Both the position numbers and the translations under genes were made by a program. From Terriglobales bacterium (GTDB taxonomy: Bacteria; Acidobacteriota; Terriglobia; Terriglobales; Acidobacteriaceae), in the NCBI GenBank assembly GCA_035567895.1, contig DATMPC010000082.1:16863-80862 (forward strand): a DNA stretch of 64,000 nucleotides, given 5' to 3'. The notes under the pieces are model-generated. The model made no database searches. It saw only the letters and a program-made list of their open reading frames with translations, and was not told the origin of the DNA. Shown here piece by piece: positions 10,301 to 16,901 of this stretch. Positions within the stretch are counted from its first letter, which is position 1, and the number at the start of each line of letters is the position of its first letter.

Positions 10301-11951
10301 ACACTTGATGGTGACGGCCGACTCTCAGGCACGCGTTTATGGCGGAGCGAATCCGACGTTGACTGCCACCATCACTGGCTTCGTCAACGGCGAGTCCCTG
10401 GGGACCAGCGGAGTTGCCGGACAAGCTCAGTGCGCCACACCGGCAGTTGTCACGAGCATCGTTGCTTCGTACCCGATCACCTGCACGCAGAACACGCTGG
10501 CAGCCGGCAACTATGACTTCCCGGCAGCCAACTTCCTCGCGGGCAGTCTGATCATCAACCAGGCCGGTTTGACGGTTACTGCCAACAACAAGATCCGCAC
10601 TTACGGAGCGGCCAACCCAACTCTAGATGGCTCTCTTGTTGGCATCACTGCGGGAGACAACATAACCGCCAGCTTCTCTACGGCAGCGACTCCGGCTACC
10701 GCGATCGGGACGTTCGTAATCAACGCAGCTCTCAACGATCCAGGCAATCGTCTGGGCAACTACTCGGTAACCAACAATCCGGGTACGTTGACCATTAACC
10801 CGGCGCCGCTGACTGTTACAGCGAACAACGCCGGCAAGATCTTTGGACAAACGACGAACTTTGTGGGAACCGAATTCACTACCTCCGGACTGCTGAATGC
10901 CGACCAGGTGAACAGCGCTTCTCTGGCTAGCGCTGGCGCAACCGCTGGATCCAATGTGGGAACGTACCCGATCGTTATCACCGCACCTGTGGGCATCGGA
11001 CTCACTAACTACAATCCGACCACGCTGGTCAACAGCACACTCACGGTCTCCGCAGCCACTTCGGCGAGTAAGGTGACCGTGCCCTTTACTCCAGGAGCGA
11101 ACGCAGCCAAGTACACGTTTAGCGCAACCGTGAGTCCGCAGTTCTCGGGCACGCCAACCGGTACGGTGACCTTCATGGATAAGGGTGCCGCGCTAGCTGG
11201 AGGAGATGGCGGGCAGTCATCCACTGTGACCTTGGTGAACGGCGTGGCGACCTTCACGACAACGGTCGGTCAGCTTGCTCCGGGACAGTCGCACACCATC
11301 ACTGCCGTCTATAACAAGGACACAAACTTCGCTGCAACAACGTCCCAGGTTGGAGCAAGCGTCTTCATCGCTGCTGCGATTACGACCTCGTCAGGAGCGG
11401 CGATACCGGCGCAGACTCTGCAGATCGGCAATCCGACGAACCAGGACGTGACTTACACGAACCTGCAGTGCGCCGTTCTCACTTCCCTGGGGACCACGGT
11501 GCAGAGCACGGCTTGCACGGTTAGCCCGTCGGCCAGCCTGCTGGTGCCGAAGAACGGAAGCGCAAACGCTTCGGTCCAGATTGCAACCAGTAACGGCAGC
11601 AGCGCGCAGCCGGCTCCGTCATCTGGCGCGCTGCACATGCAGGTGTTCGGCACGTTGTCGCTGGCGTTGCCTGCGGTGGTCTTCCTGCCGCTGGCGATAC
11701 CCGCTTCTACGCGCAAGAAGCTGCTGCGTCGCAAGGCGCTCACTTGCATCGGCATCCTGCTGCTGCTTGCGTTCGCGGTGGCCTCAATGGGCTGCGGTGG
11801 CGGCGGATTCAACAACAAGGGACTGCAACCGGGGTCGGTGATCACTAATGCGACGCCGGTCGGTAACTACACCGTGCAAGTCACGGCTACAAGCTCAGCG
11901 ACGGGACAGCCAACGGCATTGGGAAGCATTCCGATGACGGTGTCGTTCTAA
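4323..11951 (+). CDS. Giant secreted Ig/Kelch/YDG/MBG repeat protein
   Basis: A 2542-residue secreted protein, probably a surface adhesin or structural protein. The N-terminus is a signal peptide (MLRFLPFFVLFLCAATGVSA). Domains in order: a bacterial Ig-like repeat (about 30-125), a Kelch-like propeller (about 165-460, with repeated SGHAAALLLNGKVFVVGG-type blades), nine near-identical YDG units (about 545-1290, signature TNTKTYDGTT), a divergent tenth YDG unit, ten MBG-type units (about 1395-2240, signature LTVTANNKxRxYGAANP), another Ig-like domain and a C-terminal tail. The tail has two hydrophobic segments separated by RKKLLRRK, then ASMGCGGGG and about 50 more residues. That tail pattern recurs, from general knowledge, in acidobacterial Ig-repeat proteins and may be an anchoring signal. 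An outer-membrane barrel gene follows 56 bases downstream and could act with it. Substrate or partner is unknown. Confidence 0.88.
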   Translation: MARSTPSGMLRFLPFFVLFLCAATGVSAAADNTGTALTTPTTATLGAPATLTATVTDNDNPAQPTGTVTFLDNNVPIGTALLAGATPSSSTASFSTSVLAVGSHTITASYVSDSATFAGSTAASVTQVINHRPTSVNITLNQPTITVRGSSSVTFTITDNPPANASAGTSTAAANALTTARSGHAAALLLNGKVFVVGGLDGAATPLTSAELFDPGNDPTNGTFSSAGNLNVARTGATATLLQDGTVLILGGNSTGAAPGALNTAEIFDPVAGTYTNVVATMGTKRWGHTATLLADGTVFIAGGQDDTGTALKSTEVFTPGATPATTGAFAAGVPTLLQARFEHTASLLPNGKILVAGGDTNGDAELVDPTSATPTATGSLNSARSGHSAAVLPDGIVLIAGGSVTGTAVDTLELYDSVAGTFAAVNHASPRFLTSPRTGATATLLNSAFVFVVGGINAAPMTVGSAENYVPSFDPQGTTSLTSNGPDTFSGCTPALTGTGVVTCDGSVTATHVGSGTHDISGHYTAAPANHSNSDTAASSALTVNKQAITVTAQTNTKTYDGTTTAAAVPTVNPALLGADTPNFVEVYDTRNAGTAKTLTPSGTVNDGDGGNDYSYTFVNDTTGVINQLALTVTAQTNTKTYDGTTSAGAIPTFAPALGTGDTANFTEVYGNRNAGSGKTLIPSGTVTDGNGGNNYAYTFVNDTTGVINQLALTVTAQTNTKTYDGTISAAAIPTFAPALGTGDTANFIEVYGNRNAGVGNKTLIPSGTVNDGNSGNNYSYTYVNFTTGTINQLALTVTAVTNTKTYDGTTTAATLPIFAPALGTGDTANFTEAYGNRNAGSGKTLIPSGAVSDGNGGANYTYTFVNNTTGVINQLALTVTAQTNTKTYDGMTSAAAAPTFAPALGTGDTANFTEVYSNRNAGVGNKTLIPSGTVTDGNGGANYTYTYVNFTTGTINQLALTVTAVTNTKTYDGTTTAAAVPTVAPALVGGDTPNFIEAYSNRNAGVGNKTLIPSGTVNDGNGGANYSNTFVNFTTGTINQLPLTVSAVTNTKTYDGTNSAAAVPTFAPALVGGDTPAFTEAYSNRNAGIGNKTLIPSGTVNDGNSGNNYSYTYVNFTTGTINQLALTVTAVTNTKTYDGTTTAAAVPIFAPALGTGDTANFTEVYNNRNAGVGNKTLIPSGTVTDGNGGANYSYTYVNFTTGIINPLALTVTAVTNTKIYDATTSASGIPMFAPALIAPDSAGFTEAYSTKDAGAGNKTLIPSGTVNDGNGGNNYSYTYVNFTTGTIAPKGLTEGGLSAAASKVYDGTTNAAVSGTATLQAVELPGAGTTADGKPYFGDAVSITGTATGTYNTKDVTTANSVTFGGLALTGSEAGDYTLTIQSPQAAMITTAALTITANSRSKTYGQTVTFLGTEFTANGLVSGETVASVTLTSSGAGAGAAVGSFNIVPSAAVFGVGIASNYNITLSNGTLTINPEPLTITANSTSKVYGQTVTFAGTEFTTNGLVNGETIGSVTLASAGAGPTANAGTYNIVPSAPVFNSGTAGNYSITLTNGTLTVNTAPLTVTANNKNRLYGAANPVLDGTLMGVTAGDTITASFSTTAVATTGVGAVPIIASLNDPGGRLTNYSVTNNSGTLTIDKAHLTVTANNQTRTYGAANPSNTFTLSGFQNGENPVSANVAGSPTLSTGAAATSTVAGSPYTITVVDAGTLTAPNYDFTATFVSGQLTITPAHLIVTADPQARVYGGANPTLTATVSNFVNGENLASGGVTGLANCTTPAGVTSTVAGGPYTITCTNGTLAASNYDFPALNFVTGNLTLTQAPLSITANNKTRLYGDPNPLLDGILVGVTAGDNITSSFSTTAVATTGIGTVPITATLNDPGSRLANYSVTNNSGTLTINRAHLTVMAVNQTRLYGSANGNTSFNLVGFQNGENQISANVTGSATLNNATSPTTAVGTYAISVVDAGNLSAPNYDFLMSNFANGVLTITPAHLMVTADSQARVYGGANPTLTATITGFVNGESLGTSGVAGQAQCATPAVVTSIVASYPITCTQNTLAAGNYDFPAANFLAGSLIINQAGLTVTANNKIRTYGAANPTLDGSLVGITAGDNITASFSTAATPATAIGTFVINAALNDPGNRLGNYSVTNNPGTLTINPAPLTVTANNAGKIFGQTTNFVGTEFTTSGLLNADQVNSASLASAGATAGSNVGTYPIVITAPVGIGLTNYNPTTLVNSTLTVSAATSASKVTVPFTPGANAAKYTFSATVSPQFSGTPTGTVTFMDKGAALAGGDGGQSSTVTLVNGVATFTTTVGQLAPGQSHTITAVYNKDTNFAATTSQVGASVFIAAAITTSSGAAIPAQTLQIGNPTNQDVTYTNLQCAVLTSLGTTVQSTACTVSPSASLLVPKNGSANASVQIATSNGSSAQPAPSSGALHMQVFGTLSLALPAVVFLPLAIPASTRKKLLRRKALTCIGILLLLAFAVASMGCGGGGFNNKGLQPGSVITNATPVGNYTVQVTATSSATGQPTALGSIPMTVSF
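5965..8200 (+). repeat. Tandem array of nine ~245-bp YDG-domain units
   Basis: Nine in-frame units of about 243-249 bp each encode one YDG domain. Unit starts (the TNTK codons) fall near 5989, 6236, 6480, 6730, 6974, 7226, 7475, 7724 and 7973. Units are close to identical over long stretches, for example the repeated NKTLIPSGTV and INQLALTVTA codons. This suggests recent duplication or gene conversion and makes the region prone to copy-number change and assembly collapse. Confidence 0.85.
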
Positions 11952-12007
11952 TGCCGGGTCGAAGAGCAACAACAATGATTCACTTCCCGGTGTTGATGGA
12001 GGGTTAC

Positions 12008-13276
12008 ATGTCAAAGCGAAATCGAAGCAGGGTTCTGGGGCTTCTCGTCGTCGGACTTCTGGGTACAGTTGTGCACGCGCAGACGATCACGGCCCCACCT
12101 TGCCCTGGATACAATCCGGTCAACAACACGAACCTGGCCTGCGAAATCGCTACCGCAATCCGTTCGGGTGCAGGACAGGGAGGCAGCTTGTCTTCGCTCC
12201 CGGCGGCGCTTGCGGCGCAGGTCAGCAACTTGCCCATTTCGACAGCGGTTTCCGGAACGGGAATCACGTTTGTAAACGGCATTCCGACCTTCAGTACGGA
12301 GAGCCTCGGAACCATCCTCACGCAGCGTGGGGATACCCTTGGCAGGCATCGACTCTTTTTCTCGTTCAACTACCAGCGGTATGGATTCGGTAGCGTCGAT
12401 GGCATCCGGTTCAAGAACTTCGATGGTGTGAACATTACAACATTTGCTGGAATCGGAACCTCATCATTTGTGACACAAAATCGGATCGATCTCACGGTGG
12501 ACCAATTCACATTTTTAGGCACGTTTGGAATCACGAGTCGGACGGACATCGCACTGATTGTGCCGTTCTCTACGGTGAACCTGACGACAACCTCCAGTGG
12601 TTCGCAGTTCAATTTTGATACTAAGGGGAATCCGGTTTCCTCCTCCCAGCTGGGGGCCATCAACCTGGCTGGATCGAAGAGCGGTCCCGGGGATGTAACT
12701 GTCAGCCTGAAGCAGAATGTGGTGAAGACGGAAAACAAGATCAGCCTGGCAGTCGGCTCGGAATTCCGTGTTCCGACCGGCGATGAGATCAATTACCTGG
12801 GCACCGGAGCATATGGGATCAAGCCGTATGTTGTCGTCTCCCATACCGGGAAGCGGTTTACGCCGAATTTCAACTTCGGATATCAGTGGAACAGCAAATC
12901 CAGCCTGTACTTCGATCCCATTTCGGGAGATCACCTGAACCTGCCGGCCAGTCTGTACTACACGGGAGGCATGGACGTAAAGCTGACGAAGCGGCTGACA
13001 ATGGTGGGCGAGTTCCTGGGACAGTACGTGATCAATGGTCCTCGGATCGTCCTGGCCAAGGTTCCGGTCGGCAGTACCACCTTCACGTCGGTTTCCACCA
13101 CAGACGCAAACGGGAAGCAGCTGACGTCTTCTTATGCGGTTGATAATGCGGGGGTTGGCTTCAAGATCAACCCGTTTGGCGGCTTGTTGATCAGCGTCGG
13201 CGCCCAGTTCAAACTCGACGACGCTGGACTTCGGGCAAAATGGGTGCCGCTCGTGGGAGCTTCATACCGGTTCTAG
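12008..13276 (+). CDS. Outer-membrane beta-barrel protein
   Basis: A secreted protein of about 422 residues. I chose the ATG at 12008 rather than 11951 because GGAGGG lies just upstream and the following residues form a clean signal peptide (MSKRNRSRVLGLLVVGLLGTVVHAQ). The mature protein has alternating amphipathic beta strands and ends in VPLVGASYRF; a C-terminal aromatic F is the usual assembly signal of outer-membrane barrels. A region rich in F, Y and G near the N-terminus (LFFSFNYQRYGFGSVDG) resembles phenol-degradation or transporter-type barrels, but I cannot assign a substrate. It lies 56 bases after the giant repeat protein on the same strand and is closed by a strong terminator, so the two genes probably form an operon. 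Confidence 0.8.
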   Translation: MSKRNRSRVLGLLVVGLLGTVVHAQTITAPPCPGYNPVNNTNLACEIATAIRSGAGQGGSLSSLPAALAAQVSNLPISTAVSGTGITFVNGIPTFSTESLGTILTQRGDTLGRHRLFFSFNYQRYGFGSVDGIRFKNFDGVNITTFAGIGTSSFVTQNRIDLTVDQFTFLGTFGITSRTDIALIVPFSTVNLTTTSSGSQFNFDTKGNPVSSSQLGAINLAGSKSGPGDVTVSLKQNVVKTENKISLAVGSEFRVPTGDEINYLGTGAYGIKPYVVVSHTGKRFTPNFNFGYQWNSKSSLYFDPISGDHLNLPASLYYTGGMDVKLTKRLTMVGEFLGQYVINGPRIVLAKVPVGSTTFTSVSTTDANGKQLTSSYAVDNAGVGFKINPFGGLLISVGAQFKLDDAGLRAKWVPLVGASYRF

Positions 13277-13302
13277 ACTGCGCTCCTTGCAGTAGTTGGA
13301 CG

Positions 13303-13325
13303 GCCGCCTTCGGGCGGCTTTTTTT
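13303..13325 (+). terminator. Rho-independent terminator after the barrel gene
   Basis: A 6-bp perfect stem GCCGCC/GGCGGC closes a TTCG tetraloop and is followed immediately by seven T. It lies 27 bases after the stop codon of the barrel gene. Confidence 0.92.
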
Positions 13326-13781
13326 GTTGCTCACAAATCTGGAATCGGGTTATCTAAGTAGTAGGCCGGCTTGATGGGAACGGGATGATTAGGGCGGCGT
13401 TGATTGGGTTGATAGCTAATGAGTAAACAGAATTTGGCCCGTCTCAAGAAGCCGAAAAATCCCTGGGCATTCCCAGTTATTTTCTTGCCGGATCGGGAAA
13501 TGTGCTCTAAGCGCTTTGCTGGTGGTGAGTTAGGGACGAAATTCATGAACTCGCTGTTGTTCGCTGATATTTTCCTTTTCTGGTGCAAATCTCCAGTGTT
13601 CATGCGGGTTTGAACAAAAAGACGAAAAACTTCCCGGTGTTTTTCCCTGTTTGTGGGAATTGGTCTTAGCGTCGTTCAGCGTGCAAATGAGGGTCGTCGG
13701 CTGAGAACGAGATACTGAATCAGTTAACATACGTGAGAACCAGCATGCGGCGAGGATCGCCGTGCCCGAGCAGGATGCTCG
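13326..13781. other. Intergenic region, no confident gene
   Basis: These 456 bases carry only short, low-quality reading frames. Two stretches resemble each other loosely (around 13456-13500 and 13624-13665, both with AAAA, TCCCxG and TTTTC blocks), which suggests an old degenerate repeat. Nothing functional can be assigned. The end presumably contains the tonB promoter. Confidence 0.4.
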
Positions 13782-14429
13782 ATGTTTAGCAAGCTGCAAG
13801 ACCGGGAAATTGGCGCCGGGATCCCATCCCGCGCGCTAGTCCTATCGCTCGTCTTGCACAGCGCGGTGCTGGTCTGGCTGTGCTGGCAGCCAGAGCCAAT
13901 GCTGATCCAGCGCGCCTCAATTATGGCCGGCGACAATGGCAGTTCGCTGGGAATGGTCTACTTGCCCACCGATTCCTCACTCCGCCTTCCCGTCAATGAA
14001 GAATCGAACAAGCTGAAGTACATGGCTGCACGGAAACGCTCGCTTAAGCGGCGGCACACGGCTCCGCATCAGACCGACGAGCATCCAACCGAGGCGAAAG
14101 TGCAGGCTCTTTCCATGGGCTCTCCCAATGGAGACGCCATACGTGGATCGTTAGCCGGATGGGCTGCACGTCCTGCGCTGCCACTCAACTTTCCCGATCC
14201 ACACGTGCACGCCTCGGAGCTTCCTCCGGGCGTCACTGGCGATGTGATCGTTGAAGTCACAATCGATGCTGCTGGGAACATCACCAACAAGAAAGTTCTG
14301 CAGTCGATCGGCTACGGCATCGATGAAAAGGTGCTGGCCGTTCTCGAGAACTGGCGCTTCACGCCGGCAACAATCCTGGGCAGACCGGTGGCTTCGCGCC
14401 AGGACGTCCATTTCCACTTTCCCAGCTAG
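13782..14429 (+). CDS. TonB family protein
   Basis: A 215-residue protein with an N-terminal membrane anchor (ALVLSLVLHSAVLVWLCW), a basic and proline-poor middle region, and a C-terminal TonB domain (about 140-215: LPPGVTGDVIVEVTIDAAGN ... KVLAVLENWRFTPATILGRP). TonB proteins couple the ExbB/ExbD proton channel to outer-membrane receptors. No exbB, exbD or receptor is visible nearby, so this is probably an orphan TonB, of the kind that is numerous in acidobacteria. Its N-terminus is shorter than in classical TonB and lacks a Pro-rich spacer. Confidence 0.85.
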   Translation: MFSKLQDREIGAGIPSRALVLSLVLHSAVLVWLCWQPEPMLIQRASIMAGDNGSSLGMVYLPTDSSLRLPVNEESNKLKYMAARKRSLKRRHTAPHQTDEHPTEAKVQALSMGSPNGDAIRGSLAGWAARPALPLNFPDPHVHASELPPGVTGDVIVEVTIDAAGNITNKKVLQSIGYGIDEKVLAVLENWRFTPATILGRPVASRQDVHFHFPS

Positions 14430-14519
14430 GGCAACCCCTCGATTCGGTTTCACCCTCGTATCCACAGTAGATGGATATCTACGATGACCCGCATTCCGAC
14501 GTTTTGATTGGAGTCCATC

Positions 14520-15563
14520 ATGTGGAATTCATTTACAGGGGCGAAATCGGCGAAATCGTCTCCTGGCAGCCCGCTTTTATTTGCTTCATGCACCCTTGCG
14601 CTTGCGTTCCTGGCAGGCTGCGGGGGAACGGGAGCGCAATCCTCGCTGAGCAACTCACCAGCCGCCCCAATCCAGACACCGACTCCAACTCCGACTCCAA
14701 CTCCGACACCCACCCCAACACCCACACCTACACCAACTCCCACCCCAACGCCGACGCCAACTCCCACTCCCACGCCGGCACAACACGGACCTGTGGTTTT
14801 GGTATTGGAAGAGAACCACGGATTCTCGAGCGTGATCGGAAACTCCGCGATGCCGTATCTCAACGGCTTGGCGCAGAAGTACGGATTGGCGACGCAGTAT
14901 TACGCCAACACGCATCCCTCGATCGGCAACTACTTCATGTTTACAACCGGGCAGATCATCACCAATGACGATGGTTACACTGCGACCGTGAGTGTCGACA
15001 ACCTGGTTCGCCACCTGATCAACGCCGGCAGGACCTGGAAATCGTATGCGGAAGATCTGCCCTTTGTTGGATACACGGGCTCCGACCAGGGTGCTTATTC
15101 CGAGCACCACAATCCGTTCTCGTATTTCTCAGATGTTCGCTGCAACTGCCCGCAGCAGCAGAATCTCGTTGGGTTCTCCCAGTTCCAGGCGGATTTGGGC
15201 AGTGGGAGACTCCCGGACTTCTCGTTCGTCCTCCCTAACATAAACGATGATGCCCACGATGGCAGTCTTGCAACAGCGGATGCATGGTTGCAGCACAACA
15301 TCGGTCCTTTGTTCTCCGGCGCGCGGTTCCAAAATGGGGGATTATTAATCGTCGTGTTTGACGAAGCCGAGGAATCAGATGGAACGCGAGGTGGCGGTCG
15401 CGTTGCAATGGTGATGGCCGGTCCGAATGTAAAGCCCGGTTACCAGAGCTCGACACTCTACCAGCATGAGAACTTGCTACGAACCATTACAGATTACCTG
15501 GGAATCGACGGCAGTATCGGGGCTGCATCCACGGCAAGTCCGATGAATGAATTCCTAAAATAA
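14520..15563 (+). CDS. Lipoprotein phosphoesterase (phospholipase C / acid phosphatase-like)
   Basis: A 347-residue lipoprotein. GGAG at 14510-14513 sets the ATG at 14520; an upstream in-frame TTG at 14508 overlaps that ribosome-binding site and is unlikely to be used. The lipobox LAGC puts the lipidated Cys at residue 34. A linker of 17 consecutive Thr-Pro pairs (residues 53-86) leads to a phosphoesterase domain of the PF04185 type: VLVLEENHGFSSVIG at the N-terminal metal site, THPSIGNYFMFTTGQ, LPNINDDAHDG, and VVFDEAEESDGTRGGG near the C-terminal metal site. Members hydrolyse phosphomonoesters or phosphodiesters outside the cytoplasm. The TP linker should hold the enzyme away from the membrane. 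The true substrate is unknown. Confidence 0.85.
   Translation: MWNSFTGAKSAKSSPGSPLLFASCTLALAFLAGCGGTGAQSSLSNSPAAPIQTPTPTPTPTPTPTPTPTPTPTPTPTPTPTPTPTPAQHGPVVLVLEENHGFSSVIGNSAMPYLNGLAQKYGLATQYYANTHPSIGNYFMFTTGQIITNDDGYTATVSVDNLVRHLINAGRTWKSYAEDLPFVGYTGSDQGAYSEHHNPFSYFSDVRCNCPQQQNLVGFSQFQADLGSGRLPDFSFVLPNINDDAHDGSLATADAWLQHNIGPLFSGARFQNGGLLIVVFDEAEESDGTRGGGRVAMVMAGPNVKPGYQSSTLYQHENLLRTITDYLGIDGSIGAASTASPMNEFLK
14676..14777 (+). repeat. Thr-Pro codon microsatellite (17 TP pairs)
   Basis: A run of 6-bp units encodes 17 consecutive Thr-Pro pairs in the linker of the lipoprotein phosphoesterase. Synonymous codons vary between units, so the tract is old enough to have drifted, but its length may still vary between strains. 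Confidence 0.85.
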
Positions 15564-15570
15564 GCTCCGA

Positions 15571-15627
15571 GAAGCTGCCTGCACTGAACCAATTTTCTTA
15601 TACCTCGGCGAGCAGTCAGGCAGCTTC
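15571..15627. repeat. 11-bp inverted repeat, possible terminator
   Basis: GAAGCTGCCTG at 15571-15581 pairs perfectly with CAGGCAGCTTC at 15617-15627 across a 35-base loop. It starts 8 bases after the stop of the phosphoesterase gene and ends before the next gene. There is no T tract directly after the right arm, so a role in termination is only possible. Confidence 0.5.
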
Positions 15628-15665
15628 AGGCGCACCCTACGTGCTAACCTGCACGCTAGACCACT

Positions 15666-16868
15666 GTGCCCGCCTTTGAAAAAGCCCCGCTGGAAGTACA
15701 GGAGATCCTGGGCAAGCCCATCCGCGAGCTTGGGCTTAAGCTGGAGGGATCTCCGCTGGAGCGCTTCGTCAATCAGCTCTATCGCGAGCTGGAGGCCAAG
15801 GGACTCAAGAAGTTTCGGCCATTGTGCTACTTGACCGACGAGTGGGGGTGTCCATCGGGGGAGCCCGTAATCGGCATACCGTTCTACCTTGCCGATCCCA
15901 AGCTGTCTCGGCTGGAAAAGGAGATGAATGACCTGGAGGACTCGCGGCAAATCATGATGTATCTGCGTCATGAGGCGGGACACGCTGTCAATTACGCCTA
16001 CGCGCTGTACAAAACGCCGGAATGGAAAGAGGTGTTCGGACCCTTTCGGCGTCCTTATCGCGATCAGTATCGTCCTGTGCCTTTCTCCCGCAACTACGTG
16101 CGACACATGGAAGGTTGGTATGCGCAGAAGCATCCGGACGAAGACTTTGCCGAGACCTTCGCGGTGTGGATTACTCCGCGTTCACGGTGGCGAGAACGGT
16201 ATAAGTCTTGGCCGGCGATGCAGAAGCTGCGGTACGTCGATCGTATGGCTCGGCGGGTTGGCGGCCTCGATCCGGTGCGCACGCACGGCGATACCGACAT
16301 CACAGTGGAAGAGATGGAGACGACAGTCGCCGAGTTCTACGAGCGGGCGATGAGCGAGCAGCCATCGCCCGAAGATTTAGCGCTCGATACCGACTTGGAA
16401 GACATCTTCAACGTCTCTCCACGCAAACGTAAAGGCGTGCGAGCGGCCGCGGATTTGCTGCGCGAGAACCGTCAATCGCTGGTGCAGAAGCTCACGTATT
16501 GGACTGGCGTGCAGCGTCCGCTGGTGAGGAAGCTCGTGGAATCGATTGAAAATCGGGTTGCAGACCTGCAATTAAAGGCGGAAATCCAGCGTGAAAAGGA
16601 ATATTTGACTGAGATTACCGTTTACGCGACAGCACTTGCGATGAACTACGTCGCGCGCGGAAAGTTTGTTCCTACTACGGAGAAGAAGAACCAAAAGGGG
16701 AATAGGTTACAGGTTACAGGGGACAGGGAACAGGGGGCAGGGAACACGGAAGAGAGAAGAAGAACCAAAGGGCAGGAGTCAGGCGATGGAATTCCGAAAC
16801 CGCCAACGGGATATGAAGAAGAACCTGAGAGCGAAAGCAAACGGGAATCCAAGGACGTTGCCCTGTAA
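15666..16868 (+). CDS. Putative zinc-binding metallopeptidase
   Basis: A 400-residue cytoplasmic-looking protein, GTG start, with no signal peptide. RHEAGHAVNYAY gives an HExxH zinc site (His102, Glu103, His106), and DEDFAETFAVW 57 residues later supplies the likely third ligand (Glu163). The sequence around both motifs fits the little-studied putative zinc-binding metallopeptidase family. The last ~55 residues are hydrophilic and encoded by a palindromic repeat that also supplies the stop codon, so they are probably not part of the ancestral enzyme. The gene ends 33 bases before an ATP-grasp ligase gene on the same strand, which suggests the two act on the same peptide or amide bond in opposite directions (inference). 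Substrate is unknown. Confidence 0.75.
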   Translation: MPAFEKAPLEVQEILGKPIRELGLKLEGSPLERFVNQLYRELEAKGLKKFRPLCYLTDEWGCPSGEPVIGIPFYLADPKLSRLEKEMNDLEDSRQIMMYLRHEAGHAVNYAYALYKTPEWKEVFGPFRRPYRDQYRPVPFSRNYVRHMEGWYAQKHPDEDFAETFAVWITPRSRWRERYKSWPAMQKLRYVDRMARRVGGLDPVRTHGDTDITVEEMETTVAEFYERAMSEQPSPEDLALDTDLEDIFNVSPRKRKGVRAAADLLRENRQSLVQKLTYWTGVQRPLVRKLVESIENRVADLQLKAEIQREKEYLTEITVYATALAMNYVARGKFVPTTEKKNQKGNRLQVTGDREQGAGNTEERRRTKGQESGDGIPKPPTGYEEEPESESKRESKDVAL

Positions 16869-16894
16869 CCTGTCCCCTGTAACCTGTTCCCTAA
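16704..16894. repeat. Palindromic GGTTACAG element spanning the 3' end of the metallopeptidase gene
   Basis: The left arm (16704-16733) contains AGGTTACAGGTTACAGGGG, and the right arm (16861-16894) contains CCCTGTAACCTGTCCCCTGT, its imperfect inverse. In between, AGAAGAAGAACCAAA occurs twice (near 16681 and 16757), which marks an internal duplication. The metallopeptidase reading frame runs through the whole element and stops inside the right arm (TAA at 16866-16868). Confidence 0.75.
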
Positions 16895-16901
16895 TTTTCC
16901 T

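Noticed and set aside
13419..13613. Small open frame between the barrel and tonB genes
   Set aside because: No ribosome-binding site and no recognisable composition; the area looks like degenerate repeat.
14508..14519. TTG start of the phosphoesterase at 14508
   Set aside because: It lies over the GGAG that serves the ATG at 14520.
15555..16133. 192-codon frame antisense to the metallopeptidase
   Set aside because: It overlaps a well-supported HExxH gene completely and shows no recognisable protein pattern.
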